Notes: generated by a model from the letters alone, not told the origin. DNA of 64,000 nt from Phycisphaerales bacterium (GCA_016710275.1 JADJXS010000001.1:1798001-1862000), one strand, 5' to 3'; shown: positions 53,998 through 63,446, numbered from the stretch's first letter. A program made the numbers and translations.

Positions 53998-54230
53998 CGA
54001 GACACCGGCCGCGTCGCGGTTCGCTCCCCGAGGGGGAACGGACCGTGTCGCAGCCGGAAGCGACGGGCGGCCGCCTTGTGGCCGCGGACGCCCGTTGCCG
54101 ATGGCCCGCGGGAAGCGGGTGAGGCGATCGGAGGCGCCGGCTGCGGCGCGAGGCAGTGGCGCCGGCCTGTGGAGGCCGGTACGCGCCCGCAGCATCATCG
54201 AACCATGGAACGGCCACCAGGAGCACGCGG

Positions 54231-54677
54231 ATGCTCATCGAGACGTCCCGATTTGGACCGGTGGAGATCGACGCTGAGCGTCTGATCACATTCCGAGAGG
54301 GGATTCTGGGCTTTGCCCGGCAGCGGGTCTTTACGCTGCTTCAGACTTCCTCGGACGTGTTTTACTGGCTGCAGAGCGTTGATGACCCGGCGCTGGCCTT
54401 CGTGGTGTGCGACCCGCGCCACTTTGTGCCGGATTACCAGGTGCCGGTGCGCGCCGATGACGTGGCCCCGCTGGGGCTGACTGACTCGGAGGACTGCCAG
54501 GTGCTGGTGATTGTGAACAAAGTGGAGGGCGTGCTGACGGCGAACCTGCTGGGTCCGCTGGTGATCGGCGCGACGTCGCGGCTGGCCCGCCAGTTTGTGC
54601 TGGCGGACAAGCGCTATTCGACGCGTCACGTGCTGCTGGACGTGTCTGAACCGCGGGCCGTGGCGCGCAGCGCCTGA
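54231..54677 (+). CDS. fliW: Flagellar assembly factor FliW
   Basis: 148 residues, usual length. FGPVEIDAERLITFREGILG, FARQRVFTLLQ, LQSVDDPALAFVVCDPRHFV and VLVIVNKVEGVLTANLLGPL are family blocks. FliW binds flagellin and CsrA, relieving CsrA repression of flagellin translation. AGGAG lies seven bases upstream. csrA and flagellin follow. Confidence 0.93.
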   Translation: MLIETSRFGPVEIDAERLITFREGILGFARQRVFTLLQTSSDVFYWLQSVDDPALAFVVCDPRHFVPDYQVPVRADDVAPLGLTDSEDCQVLVIVNKVEGVLTANLLGPLVIGATSRLARQFVLADKRYSTRHVLLDVSEPRAVARSA

Positions 54678-54786
54678 GGCCCGACGTGCATCCGGAACCG
54701 CCGCGGACCCGCACGGTGCGGGGCTGCGGCCCAGTGACGGGCCGTGATTGCGGACGCCGATTGTCCGCCCGGCCGCGAGGATCAAC

Positions 54787-54792
54787 TATAAT
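54787..54792 (+). promoter_or_regulatory. Possible -10 box upstream of csrA
   Basis: A perfect TATAAT, striking in this GC-rich sequence, lies 155 bases upstream of csrA. No -35 hexamer is at the right distance (TTGTCC is 20 bases away), so this is a tentative promoter. Confidence 0.35.
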
Positions 54793-54947
54793 GCGTTGGA
54801 ATTCGCCAGAGCGTCCGCCGCGCCCGACCGGCGGCGACTCGCGTTGCGCGAGTCCGGCGCTCGTATGGTCGTTGTCGCAGCCGCTGCCTGCCATGGACTC
54901 AGGCGGCGCGGCGCGGCGCATCGACATGACCCAGGAAGGAGCCGCGG

Positions 54948-55205
54948 ATGTTGGTGCTTTCCAGACAACGCGACGAGTCGATCATGATCGGCGACAACGT
55001 GCAGATCACGGTCGTCGACATCCGGGGGGACAAGGTCCGCCTCGGCATCGTCGCACCAGCGGAGATTTCAGTGCATCGCAAGGAAGTTTACGAGGCCATT
55101 CAGCGGGAGAACCGCAAGGCTGCGGGGGTGCGCGCCGACGACGTGGCGTCGCTGGCCCCGGCGCCGCGCAAGGCCCCCGTCCCACCCGACGACAACAAGC
55201 GCTGA
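54948..55205 (+). CDS. csrA: Translational regulator CsrA
   Basis: 85 residues. MLVLSRQRDESIMIGDNVQI and KVRLGIVAPAEISVHRKEVY cover the CsrA fold, including the N-terminal strand and the R44-type RNA-binding region. The tail of about 25 residues beyond the usual 60 is Ala/Pro-rich. It has a strong AAGGAG ribosome binding site. Gene order fliW-csrA-fliC supports control of flagellin. Confidence 0.96.
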   Translation: MLVLSRQRDESIMIGDNVQITVVDIRGDKVRLGIVAPAEISVHRKEVYEAIQRENRKAAGVRADDVASLAPAPRKAPVPPDDNKR

Positions 55206-55263
55206 CCTGCGGTCAGCGATCGGCATACTCACACTTCGGAAACCCCTCAGCCACGAACCGTTC

Positions 55264-55273
55264 AGGGAGGATG
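55264..55273 (+). promoter_or_regulatory. Flagellin ribosome binding site and candidate CsrA target
   Basis: AGGGAGG sits five to seven bases before the flagellin ATG and contains two GGA motifs. A second GGA occurs at about 55240 (TTCGGAAAC). CsrA binding to GGA motifs around the flagellin ribosome binding site is known in other bacteria; here it is inferred. Confidence 0.45.
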
Positions 55274-55277
55274 GCCA

Positions 55278-56702
55278 ATGGCTCGTATTAACACCAATGT
55301 CTCTGCGCTGATCGCGCAGAGAAACTTGAACACGTCGTATTCCAAGCTGAATTCGACGCTCGAACGACTGTCGACCGGCCTGCGCGTCAGCCGCGGGAAG
55401 GATGATCCGGCCGGGCTGATCGTCTCCGAGCGGCTGCGCAGCGAGATATCCGCCGTCAACCAGGCGATCAAGAACACGCAGCGCGCCGGGACGATCATCT
55501 CCACGACCGAAGGCGCGCTCAACGAGGTCGCCGCGCTGCTGGTCAGCATCCAGGACAAGCTGGTCGAGTCCGCCAACCGCGGTGCGCTCTCCGACGACGA
55601 GATCAAGGCGAATCAGCTTCAGGTTGATTCCGCCATCGCCAGCATCACGCGCATCGCCAACAGCACGACGTTCGCAGGTCGCGCGCTGCTCAACGGCTCG
55701 CTCGACTACATCACCAGCGGCGTCAGCGTGAGCGAGATCACGGCGCTGCGCGTCACCGGGGCGCAGTTCGGCACCCGCGATTACATCCCGGTTGACGTCA
55801 ACGTCACCACCTCCGCGCAGCCGGCCGAGCTGTTCTTCACCGGTCCGATCGGGACGCAACCGGTCACGGTCGAAGTGCAGGGCAATCGCGGGGCGACGAC
55901 GCTTTCGTTCGTGCCCAACGCCTCGGCATCGACGATCATCACCGCCGTCAACGCCATTCGCGACGCGACCGGCGTTTTCGCGACCTCGGCCGCCGGCGGC
56001 GGCGTGCGCTTCTATTCCGACACGATGGGCAGCAAGCAGTTCGTCTCCGTCCGCCCGCTGCCCGGCAGCGGCGCATTCGCCACGCTCGACGCTGCCGGCA
56101 ACCCCGACGATCGCGTCAACGGCCGCGACGCCGTCGCGACGATCAACGGCGCCCAGAGCACCGGCGAGGGCAACCGCCTGTCGCTGCGAACCGCGACGCT
56201 CAACGTCGAGCTGGACCTCGCCAGCAGCTTCGGTCTGGGCCAGACGCGCTTCGCCATCACCGAGGGTGGGTCGTTGTTCCAGCTCGGACCCCAGGTGAAT
56301 TCCAACCTGCAGGTCGGCGTCGGCGTGCAGTCCGTCGCCGCGTCGCAGCTCGGAAACGCCGAGATCGGCTTCCTTTCGCAGGTCGTCACCGGCGATCGGT
56401 TCTCACTCATCAACGGGCGCTTCCAGGAAGCTTCCGACATCGTGAGCGAGGCGATCAAGCAGGTGTCGGTGCTGCGCGGGCGGCTGGGTGCGTTCGAGAA
56501 GAACACGCTCGACACCAACGCCGCTCAGCTCGGCATCACCGCCGAAAACCTCAGTTCGGCCGAGTCGGTCATTCGCGACGCCGACTTTGCGGCGGAGACC
56601 TCGCAGCTCACGCGGAACCAGGTGCTCGTCAGCGCCGGCACGTCCGTGCTCGGCCTGGCGAACCAGACGCCGCAGAACGTGCTGCGACTGCTCGGCGGCT
56701 GA
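55278..56702 (+). CDS. fliC: Flagellin
   Basis: 474 residues. The N-terminal D0/D1 region is ARINTNVSALIAQRNLNTSY then LERLSTGLRVSRGKDDPAG, and the C-terminal D0 is AESVIRDADFAAETSQLTRN and QVLVSAGTSVLGLANQTPQN. The middle 250 residues are variable and contain one flagellin-IN-like unit. Only one flagellin gene is in the window. It ends in a strong terminator. Confidence 0.96.
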   Translation: MARINTNVSALIAQRNLNTSYSKLNSTLERLSTGLRVSRGKDDPAGLIVSERLRSEISAVNQAIKNTQRAGTIISTTEGALNEVAALLVSIQDKLVESANRGALSDDEIKANQLQVDSAIASITRIANSTTFAGRALLNGSLDYITSGVSVSEITALRVTGAQFGTRDYIPVDVNVTTSAQPAELFFTGPIGTQPVTVEVQGNRGATTLSFVPNASASTIITAVNAIRDATGVFATSAAGGGVRFYSDTMGSKQFVSVRPLPGSGAFATLDAAGNPDDRVNGRDAVATINGAQSTGEGNRLSLRTATLNVELDLASSFGLGQTRFAITEGGSLFQLGPQVNSNLQVGVGVQSVAASQLGNAEIGFLSQVVTGDRFSLINGRFQEASDIVSEAIKQVSVLRGRLGAFEKNTLDTNAAQLGITAENLSSAESVIRDADFAAETSQLTRNQVLVSAGTSVLGLANQTPQNVLRLLGG

Positions 56703-56773
56703 CGAATGACAGCGGCGCAGACGGAATGGAAGCCCGTCCGGGCGCGCGCCGCGTAGAAGCAGTGTGAACCGCA

Positions 56774-56822
56774 GACGGGGCGTGACCGACTGAACAGGTC
56801 GGCGCGCCCCGTCTCTTTTTTT
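56774..56822 (+). terminator. Rho-independent terminator of flagellin
   Basis: The stem GACGGGGCG...CGCCCCGTC, with an inner CCGAC/GTCGG, is followed by CTTTTTTT. It closes the flagellar cluster about 70 bases after the stop. Confidence 0.93.
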
Positions 56823-57029
56823 GCCAACACAGACTCTGCGATTCGCGGCCGGCCAAGTGCGGCCGGCAGGGGGCTGACGCAGTCCGCAAGCGCTCCCGTT
56901 CATCGCATTTCGCAACCTTTCCATGTGGATCGTGTCAAATCCTCTGGCCGGCCGGCGGAATACGGCTTTACGCGGGGCCAGCGCGGTATGCTCCGGTTCG
57001 GCTGTGACCGCGGTCATGAGGGGCGCTGT

Positions 57030-58877
57030 ATGTCCACGCGGGTCGTCGCGCCGTTTCATCTGCCTGAGCCGCTCTTCGCCCCGCTGGCCGGGGCCGGGAC
57101 GTTGCTGCGGCGCGTAATCGAGCGGCTGCTGCACTTCCCCGAACTGAACGCCGCATACGCCGATGCAGTCTCGCGGGATGAGACGATCCCATTTCATGAG
57201 CGGGCACTGAGCGTGCTGGGCGTGGACGTCCGGACGGACGCTGCCTCGCTCCAGCACATCCCGGCATCCGGCCCGCTGATCGTGGTCAGCAACCATCCCC
57301 ACGGCGCGCTCGACGGCCTGCTGCTGCTGTCGGTTCTTCGGCGCGTGCGGCCGGATGTCCGACTGATGGCCAACTACCTGCTGGGGATCATGCCGGAGAT
57401 GGCGGAGTCCTGCATTTTCGTTGATCCGTTCGGCGGGGCGGGTGCGCCATCGCGAAATCGCGGGTCGATGCGCAACGTGCTGAAATGGGTTCGCGGCGGC
57501 GGGGTGCTGGGCGTGTTTCCCGCGGGCGAGGTTTCTCACCTGACGCTGGCCCGCGGCACGATCAGCGATCCGGCCTGGTCCCCATCGATCGCCCGACTCG
57601 CGTCCGTTACCGGGGCGGCGGTGCTGCCGGTGTTCATCGACGGCGCTAATAGCCGGCTGTTTCAATGGGCCGGCCTGCTGCACGCGCGGCTGCGGACGGT
57701 CATGCTCCCGCGCGAGCTGCTGCGGATGCGAAACCAGCGCATTGCCGTGGAGATCGGCACGGTGGTTCCACCGGAGCGGATTGCGGCGATTCGCGGCAGT
57801 GGCGGAGGGGACGAACCATCAGGCGGCGAGGAGCAAGACGCGCGGGTCGTTGAGTATCTCCGGCTGCGGACGTACATCCTCCGGGCGCGGGCGCCGTCGA
57901 GCGCCCGGCCGCGAGCGAAGGGGCTTGCGGCGCACGGCACGCCGGCGGAAATCGCCGCCGGCCGGCCGGCCGCGGAGCTTGCGGCGGCTGTGAGCGACTT
58001 GCCGTCGGAATGGCGGGTGGTGGAGTCGGGGAAGATGCACGTGTACGCGATGCCCGGGGACGCGTCGCCCGTACTGATGGAGGAGATCGGCCGGCAGAGG
58101 GAGATCACGTTCCGGGCGGTCGGGGAGGGCACCGGTCGGCCGCTCGACATCGACCGCTTTGATCCGCACTACACGCAGCTCTTCGTCTGGGACACTGAGC
58201 AATCGCGGCTGGTCGGGGCCTATCGGCTGGGTCGGACGGATGAGCTCTTGGCGCGGTTCGGCATGAAGGGGTTGTACACCTCGACGCTGTTCGCCTTTCG
58301 GCGCGAGCTGATGGAGCAATTGGGTCCGTCGCTGGAGATGGGGCGATCCTTCGTCACGGAGCCGTATCAGCGCGACTACGCCCCGTTGCTGCTGCTGTGG
58401 AAGGGGATCGGCGCCTTCGTCGTGCGGAATCCGCGCTATCGGCGGCTCTTCGGCGCGGTCAGCATCAGCGACGAGTTCCACTCGATGACCAAGCAGTTGC
58501 TGATGCGCTTCCTGACGGCACAGAAGCTGGATAGCGGGCTGGCGGCGCTGGTGCGTCCACGGAATCCGCCGCGCCTGACGCGCTTCCGCGACGCGGATGA
58601 ATCGCGGCTCAGCTCGGTGGTGAGCGACATGTCGGGGGTGGAGGAGCTGGTGGGGGAGATCGAGTCCAATCGGCGCAGCGTGCCGGTGCTGCTGCGGCAA
58701 TACCTGCGGCTCAGCGGGCGGCTGCTGGCGTTCAACGTGGACGCCGATTTCGGCGACGTGATCGACGGGCTGATCGTCGTGGACCTGGTGGGGGTGGATC
58801 GGCCGGTGCTGCAGCGCTACATGGGGGCGGAGGGGATGCGGGCATTCCTGGCGCATCAGGGCGAAGGCGTTTCTTGA
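57030..58877 (+). CDS. Two-domain lysophospholipid acyltransferase / GNAT N-acyltransferase (OlsA-OlsB-like)
   Basis: 615 residues. The N-terminal half is a PlsC-type acyltransferase with the HX4D motif NHPHGALDG and VFPAGEVSH. The C-terminal half is an OlsB/GNAT-like N-acyltransferase with LFVWDTEQSRLVGAYRLGRT, GLYTSTLFAF, GPSLEMGRSFV, YQRDYAPLLLLWKGIGAFV and FGAVSISDEFHSMTKQ. Such fusions make acyloxyacyl-amide lipids such as ornithine lipids; the substrate here is inferred. The ATG at 57030 has GAGGGG upstream. Confidence 0.85.
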   Translation: MSTRVVAPFHLPEPLFAPLAGAGTLLRRVIERLLHFPELNAAYADAVSRDETIPFHERALSVLGVDVRTDAASLQHIPASGPLIVVSNHPHGALDGLLLLSVLRRVRPDVRLMANYLLGIMPEMAESCIFVDPFGGAGAPSRNRGSMRNVLKWVRGGGVLGVFPAGEVSHLTLARGTISDPAWSPSIARLASVTGAAVLPVFIDGANSRLFQWAGLLHARLRTVMLPRELLRMRNQRIAVEIGTVVPPERIAAIRGSGGGDEPSGGEEQDARVVEYLRLRTYILRARAPSSARPRAKGLAAHGTPAEIAAGRPAAELAAAVSDLPSEWRVVESGKMHVYAMPGDASPVLMEEIGRQREITFRAVGEGTGRPLDIDRFDPHYTQLFVWDTEQSRLVGAYRLGRTDELLARFGMKGLYTSTLFAFRRELMEQLGPSLEMGRSFVTEPYQRDYAPLLLLWKGIGAFVVRNPRYRRLFGAVSISDEFHSMTKQLLMRFLTAQKLDSGLAALVRPRNPPRLTRFRDADESRLSSVVSDMSGVEELVGEIESNRRSVPVLLRQYLRLSGRLLAFNVDADFGDVIDGLIVVDLVGVDRPVLQRYMGAEGMRAFLAHQGEGVS

Positions 58878-58941
58878 CGCTGGGACGCAGCGTATCTAGG
58901 ATCAGGTTGTCGCGCCCTGTTCCCGCGGAGCATCGGCCTGC

Positions 58942-59442
58942 ATGACACCGTGCGAGCGCTGCAAGAACTCCCAGGCATCCTGCTACGTCACCGATATTGA
59001 CGCCGCCGGCAAGCGCGTCGAGCGGAGGCTGTGCGAGAGCTGCGCGGTGCAGGAGGGGTGGATGCAGCCGGTGAAGGTCGTGGATGAGAAGCAGTTGCTC
59101 GAGGAGTTCATCGAGCAGAGCGGCTCGGCCGACGTCGCCAAGGGGCTGAACCAGACCTGCGACGAATGCGGCATGACCTTCGTCGAGTTCCGCAACCACG
59201 GCCTGCTCGGCTGCCCCAATGACTACGAGGTGTTCGCCGAGCCGCTTGCCCGGCTGCTGGAGCGCGCCCACGACGGAGCCACCCGTCACACCGGCAAGTC
59301 GCCGCGCTCGCTGACGCAGCCGCGCGTGTCGCAACAGGACCTGCGGCGGCTGCAGCGGCAGATCGCCGACGCCGTCGCCGAGGAGGACTATGAGCGCGCG
59401 GCGGCGCTGCGCGATCGCCTGCGCCGGATGGAGGGGCAATGA
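58942..59442 (+). CDS. mcsA: McsA-type zinc protein with UvrB/UvrC motif
   Basis: 166 residues. Two CxxC zinc pairs occur at CERC and CESC, and two at CDEC and near GLLGCPNDY. The C-terminal UvrB/UvrC motif is LQRQIADAVAEEDYERAAAL. McsA activates the arginine kinase McsB, and its gene overlaps mcsB by ATGA, which supports the pair. Confidence 0.9.
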   Translation: MTPCERCKNSQASCYVTDIDAAGKRVERRLCESCAVQEGWMQPVKVVDEKQLLEEFIEQSGSADVAKGLNQTCDECGMTFVEFRNHGLLGCPNDYEVFAEPLARLLERAHDGATRHTGKSPRSLTQPRVSQQDLRRLQRQIADAVAEEDYERAAALRDRLRRMEGQ

Positions 59443-60509
59443 GCGCGCCTTCGCTCGAATCCGTGGTGCGTTCGGCGGGGGAGTGGCTGCGCGGGGTCGG
59501 TCCGCAGCATGAGATCGTGATTTCGACGCGCATCCGCCTGGCGCGCAACCTCACCGGGTTTCCCTTTCATTCCCGTGCGTCGGAAGAGCAGCGCGCCGAG
59601 ATCGCCGAGACGCTCTCCACGGCGCTGGACAAGTGCGGCCTGCCGGGGGAGTGGCTGCACGTGGACATTGACAAGCTCGACGACCTCGACCGGCTGTTGC
59701 TGGTCGAGCGGCACCTGATCAGCAAGTCGCTCGCCGAGGCCAACGGCGCGCGGTGCGTCGTCTTCGAGCGCAGCGAGGCCTGCTCGGTGATGATCAACGA
59801 GGAGGATCACCTGCGCATGCAGGTGCTGCGCAGCGGGCTGCAGCTCGATGAGGCGTGGGAGCAGATCAACGCCATGGACGACGCGCTCGACGCGCGGGTC
59901 GAGTACGCCTTTCACCCGCAATTCGGCTACTTGACGGCCTGCCCGACCAACGTCGGCACGGGCATCCGCGTCTCGGTGATGCTGCACCTGCCGGCGCTGC
60001 GCCTGACCGGCGAGCTGGAGAAGGTGCTGCAGGCGGCGCGCGACATGAAGCTCGCGGTGCGCGGGCTGTTCGGGGAGGGGACCGAGGCGCTGGGGGACTT
60101 TTTCCAGGTGTCGAACCAGGTCACGCTCGGCCGCTCCGAGACGGAGCTGCTCGACGGCTTTCGCACCGACGTTTTGCCGCGCATCGTCGAGTTCGAGCAG
60201 AGTGCGCGAAAGGCGCTGCTGCGCAGCCGCCCGCAGGCGCTGGATGACAAAATCTGGCGCGCCGTCGGCATGTTGCGAAACGCGCGGATGATGAGCTCGA
60301 ACGAAGCGCTGCAGTGCCTCTCGCATGTTCGCATGGGCCTGCACATCGGCCGGCCGTTGCGGATTGATCTCCAGACGATCAACGAGCTGTTTCTTCAGAC
60401 GCAGCCCGCCCACCTTCAGAAGCTGCAGGGCGAGCGTCTCAGCGGAGAGCAGCGCAGCGTCGCGCGCGCCGCGCTGACCCGCGCTCGCCTGGGCAGCAAT
60501 CAGAACTAG
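59439..60509 (+). CDS. mcsB: Protein-arginine kinase McsB
   Basis: 356 residues, typical length. Phosphagen-kinase-like blocks: HEIVISTRIRLARNLTGFPF, CSVMINEEDHLRMQVL, FGYLTACPTNVGTGIRVSVM (with the conserved Cys) and a C-terminal phosphoarginine-binding region RMGLHIGRPLRIDLQTI. In Bacillus, McsB marks proteins for ClpCP. No clpC or ctsR gene is in this window. Confidence 0.94.
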   Translation: MSAPSLESVVRSAGEWLRGVGPQHEIVISTRIRLARNLTGFPFHSRASEEQRAEIAETLSTALDKCGLPGEWLHVDIDKLDDLDRLLLVERHLISKSLAEANGARCVVFERSEACSVMINEEDHLRMQVLRSGLQLDEAWEQINAMDDALDARVEYAFHPQFGYLTACPTNVGTGIRVSVMLHLPALRLTGELEKVLQAARDMKLAVRGLFGEGTEALGDFFQVSNQVTLGRSETELLDGFRTDVLPRIVEFEQSARKALLRSRPQALDDKIWRAVGMLRNARMMSSNEALQCLSHVRMGLHIGRPLRIDLQTINELFLQTQPAHLQKLQGERLSGEQRSVARAALTRARLGSNQN

Positions 60510-60682
60510 CGCCGCGGTTATCGGCCTGCCGCGTGCCCGATTCCGCGTTCCTCCGGCCGATAGCCGGTGCATCCCGTCCGAAGCGACCCATTTTGCCGAT
60601 GTATTGAACAATAGGGCGGACAGGCCGCGCTCCGCGCTCCGCGCGCAGCGGGGCGGCGCGCGCGTACGGGCTGGGGAGAGTC

Positions 60683-61162
60683 ATGCCGACGATTCGCGTG
60701 GACATCGCCGAGATGCACGTCGGCCGCACGTCGGCGGATGCGCTGTTGAGCGAATCGCTCGGCAGTTGCATGGCGGTGACGCTGTGGGACGCCGAGGCGC
60801 GGGTCGGCGGGCTGCTGCGGTTCATGCTGCCGGAGGCGGGGCTGGCGCCGGAGAAGGCCCGCGACGCGCCGCTGATGTTCTGCGACACCGGCGTGCCGCT
60901 GCTGTTCAAGAAGGCTTATGAACTGGGAGCGACCAAGCGGGGGTTGATCGTGCGGGTGGCCGGGGGGGCGCAACTGATGGACGAGGGGGGACAGTTCAAC
61001 CTCGGCAAGCGCAACTACCTCACGCTGCGGAAGCTGTTCTGGAAGAACAACATCCCGATCGCCGCCGAGGACGTCGGCGGCCACGCCGGCCGCAGCGTGC
61101 AGATGGACATGAGCAGCGGGGCGGTGACGGTCAGCACACGCGGTGGGGAGCGAACGCTTTGA
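60683..61162 (+). CDS. cheD: Chemoreceptor glutamine deamidase family protein CheD
   Basis: 159 residues. The catalytic cysteine is in LGSCMAVTLWD (Cys29), and MFCDTGVPLLFKKAYELGA, VAGGAQLMDEGGQFNLGKRN and IPIAAEDVGGHAGRSV follow. The catalytic His expected 17 residues after Cys is Arg46 here (GGLLRFMLPE), so deamidase activity is doubtful while CheC/receptor binding may remain. The gene is followed by the HDOD gene with a coupled start. Confidence 0.9.
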   Translation: MPTIRVDIAEMHVGRTSADALLSESLGSCMAVTLWDAEARVGGLLRFMLPEAGLAPEKARDAPLMFCDTGVPLLFKKAYELGATKRGLIVRVAGGAQLMDEGGQFNLGKRNYLTLRKLFWKNNIPIAAEDVGGHAGRSVQMDMSSGAVTVSTRGGERTL

Positions 61163-62019
61163 GCACGGCGCCGGCGGATGTCGATCGCCTGGTGGGGAGC
61201 GTGGCGTCATTGCCGCGTCTGCCCGCGGCGACGCTGCGTCTGTTGACGGTGATCAATGACCCGCGCTCCACGGTTCGCGACATTGTCGAGATCATCAAGT
61301 ATGACCAGGCGGTGACGGCGGAGCTGCTGCGGCTGGTGAACTCCGCGTCGCTGGGGCTGGTGCGAAAGATTCACTCGGTGGATGAGGCGGTCTGCTACCT
61401 GGGCACGACGAAGGTGATGCAGATCCTGTTCGCCGCGCACACGACCGCTCTGCTCGGGCCGGCGCAGTCGGGCTACGGGCTGCGGCCCGGTGCGCTGTGG
61501 TCGCATTCGGTCGGAGTGGCGATCGGGGCGCAGCAGCTCGCGCGGCGGTTGCGCGTCGATGACGCCGGGATGCTCTTTACCGCCGGCCTGCTGCACGACA
61601 TGGGCAAGGTGGTGTTCAACGAGTCCGTCGACGCCAACTACGCCGCGATTGCCGAGCGCGTCACGATGGACAAGTGCAGCTTCTGCGAAGCCGAGCAGCG
61701 CGTGCTGGGATTCACGCACGCGGAACTGGGGGCGCGCGTCGCGGAGCGCTGGCGGCTGCCCGATTCAATCATCGAGTGCATCCGCCATCATCACGACCCC
61801 GACCCTGTGGCGAGCCTGAACGTGGACATCGTGCACCTGGCCGACAGCCTGTGCCTGATGATGGGCATTGGCGGGGCGGATGACGGCCTCCTGTATCGCG
61901 CAACGGCGGGCACGTTGGCGCGACTTGGATTGAGCGACAACGACATCGCCCAGCTCAGCGCCGAGCTGGTCTGCGAGTTCAAGTCGGTGCAGGGGCTGTT
62001 CCGCGCCCCGGGCGCCTGA
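61159..62019 (+). CDS. HDOD domain signalling protein
   Basis: 286 residues. The HDOD core runs from SLPRLPAATLRLLTVINDPR through IVEIIKYDQAVTAELLRLVN to GLLHDMGKVVFNESVDANYA, with residual HD-fold histidines (LLHDMGK, CIRHHHDP). HDOD proteins act in c-di-GMP and chemotaxis signalling rather than hydrolysis. The TTG start overlaps the cheD stop. It probably links to motility control. Confidence 0.87.
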   Translation: MSTAPADVDRLVGSVASLPRLPAATLRLLTVINDPRSTVRDIVEIIKYDQAVTAELLRLVNSASLGLVRKIHSVDEAVCYLGTTKVMQILFAAHTTALLGPAQSGYGLRPGALWSHSVGVAIGAQQLARRLRVDDAGMLFTAGLLHDMGKVVFNESVDANYAAIAERVTMDKCSFCEAEQRVLGFTHAELGARVAERWRLPDSIIECIRHHHDPDPVASLNVDIVHLADSLCLMMGIGGADDGLLYRATAGTLARLGLSDNDIAQLSAELVCEFKSVQGLFRAPGA

Positions 62020-62195
62020 CCCCGATTCGACCGCGCCTTGCGGCGCTCCATTCCGCCGAAGATTCAGGTTCACCAGGTTCGTCGTCACCTGCTGATCGCA
62101 GGCCGAACGCGGTGCGCCGTGCGCGTTACACTCCCGGTTGTTGCCCCTGAACGGCCCTAGCCGGCGCATCCGCCGGTTTGCGAGAGGATCGAGCC

Positions 62196-63446
62196 ATGCC
62201 GAAGAAGTCTGTTCGAGACCTGCCGGTGAGCGGCCGGCGCGTGCTGGTTCGCGCGGATCTAAACGTTCCCCTGGACGCTGCGCAGAAAATCACGGACGAC
62301 CGCCGCATCCGTGAGTTTTTGCCCACACTGCGGCACGTGGTCGAGCGGGGAGGGCGGGCGATCGTGCTCAGCCATCTCGGCCGGCCCAAGGGCGATCCGG
62401 CTGCGGATCGCGTGTTTTCGCTCGCGCCGTGCGCCGTGCGAATGCAGGAGCTGCTGGGCCGCCCGGTGCGCTTCGTGCCGGAATGCACGGGTCCGGCCGC
62501 GAGCGACGCGGTTGCAGCGCTGCGCGACGGCGAGGCGCTGCTGCTGGAGAACGTCCGCTTTCACAAGGCGGAGACGGTCATTGACTCGGCGAAGAAGAAT
62601 CCCGACGGCAAGCTGACCGCGGAGCAGGAGGCGTCGCGAGCGGCGTTCGCCGCGTCCTTGGCGGCCCATGGGGAGGCGTTTGTCAACGACGCGTTCGGCA
62701 CCTGCCATCGGCGGCACGTCAGCATGTACGACGTGCCGGCGCTGCTGCCGCGCGGAATGCGTGCAACGGGCTTTCTTGTGGAGAAGGAGCTGCGCTATCT
62801 CGGCGAAGCGCTCAGCCGGCCGCGCCGCCCCTTTGTCGCGATTCTCGGCGGCGCCAAGGTGAGCGATAAGATCGGCGTGATCAACAACCTGCTTTCGCGC
62901 GTGGACGCGATCCTGATCGGCGGGGCGATGATGTTCACCTTCTGGGCGGCGCAAAACCGCGGCGTCGGCCGCTCGCTGTGCGAGCGCGACAAGGTGGAGG
63001 TGGCGCGCGGCCTCCTGGAGAAGGCCGGCGGACGCATCATCCTGCCGACGGACGCGGTGGCGGCCTCGGCGCTGGCCGCCGGCGCGGAGACGACGCTGGT
63101 CGAGGGCGAGATTCCGGCCGACCTGATGGGGCTGGACGTCGGGCCGCAATCGCTTGCCGATTTTTCGAACCGGCTGCGCGGCGCGGGCACGATCGTGTGG
63201 AACGGGCCGTTGGGCGCCTTTGAGACGCAGCCGTTTGATCGCGGCACGATCGAAATCGCAAAGGCGGTTGCCGAGGCCACCTCCGCGGGCGCCACGTCGA
63301 TCATCGGGGGTGGGGATTCCGCCGCTGCGGTCGAACAGGCCGGGCTGGCGTCGCGCATGTCGCACATCAGCACCGGCGGCGGCGCCTCGCTTGAATTCCT
63401 GGAGGGTCGCGCGTTCGGGCCGATCGAGGTGCTGGACGACGCCTGA
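62196..63446 (+). CDS. pgk: Phosphoglycerate kinase
   Basis: 416 residues. Glycolytic kinase making ATP and 3-phosphoglycerate. RVLVRADLNVPLD, VLSHLGRPKGDPAAD, ALLLENVRFHKAE, FVNDAFGTCHRRHVSM, FVAILGGAKVSDKIGVINNL and the C-terminal GGGDSAAAVEQAGLASRMSH are diagnostic. The ATG at 62196 has GAGAGGA upstream. It is a single gene here, not next to gap or tpi; rpe follows. Confidence 0.97.
   Translation: MPKKSVRDLPVSGRRVLVRADLNVPLDAAQKITDDRRIREFLPTLRHVVERGGRAIVLSHLGRPKGDPAADRVFSLAPCAVRMQELLGRPVRFVPECTGPAASDAVAALRDGEALLLENVRFHKAETVIDSAKKNPDGKLTAEQEASRAAFAASLAAHGEAFVNDAFGTCHRRHVSMYDVPALLPRGMRATGFLVEKELRYLGEALSRPRRPFVAILGGAKVSDKIGVINNLLSRVDAILIGGAMMFTFWAAQNRGVGRSLCERDKVEVARGLLEKAGGRIILPTDAVAASALAAGAETTLVEGEIPADLMGLDVGPQSLADFSNRLRGAGTIVWNGPLGAFETQPFDRGTIEIAKAVAEATSAGATSIIGGGDSAAAVEQAGLASRMSHISTGGGASLEFLEGRAFGPIEVLDDA

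Noticed and set aside
57030..58877. Novel order of OlsA and OlsB-like domains
   Set aside because: PlsC-then-GNAT proteins of about 600 residues are, as far as I know, common in several phyla, so the architecture is not unusual.
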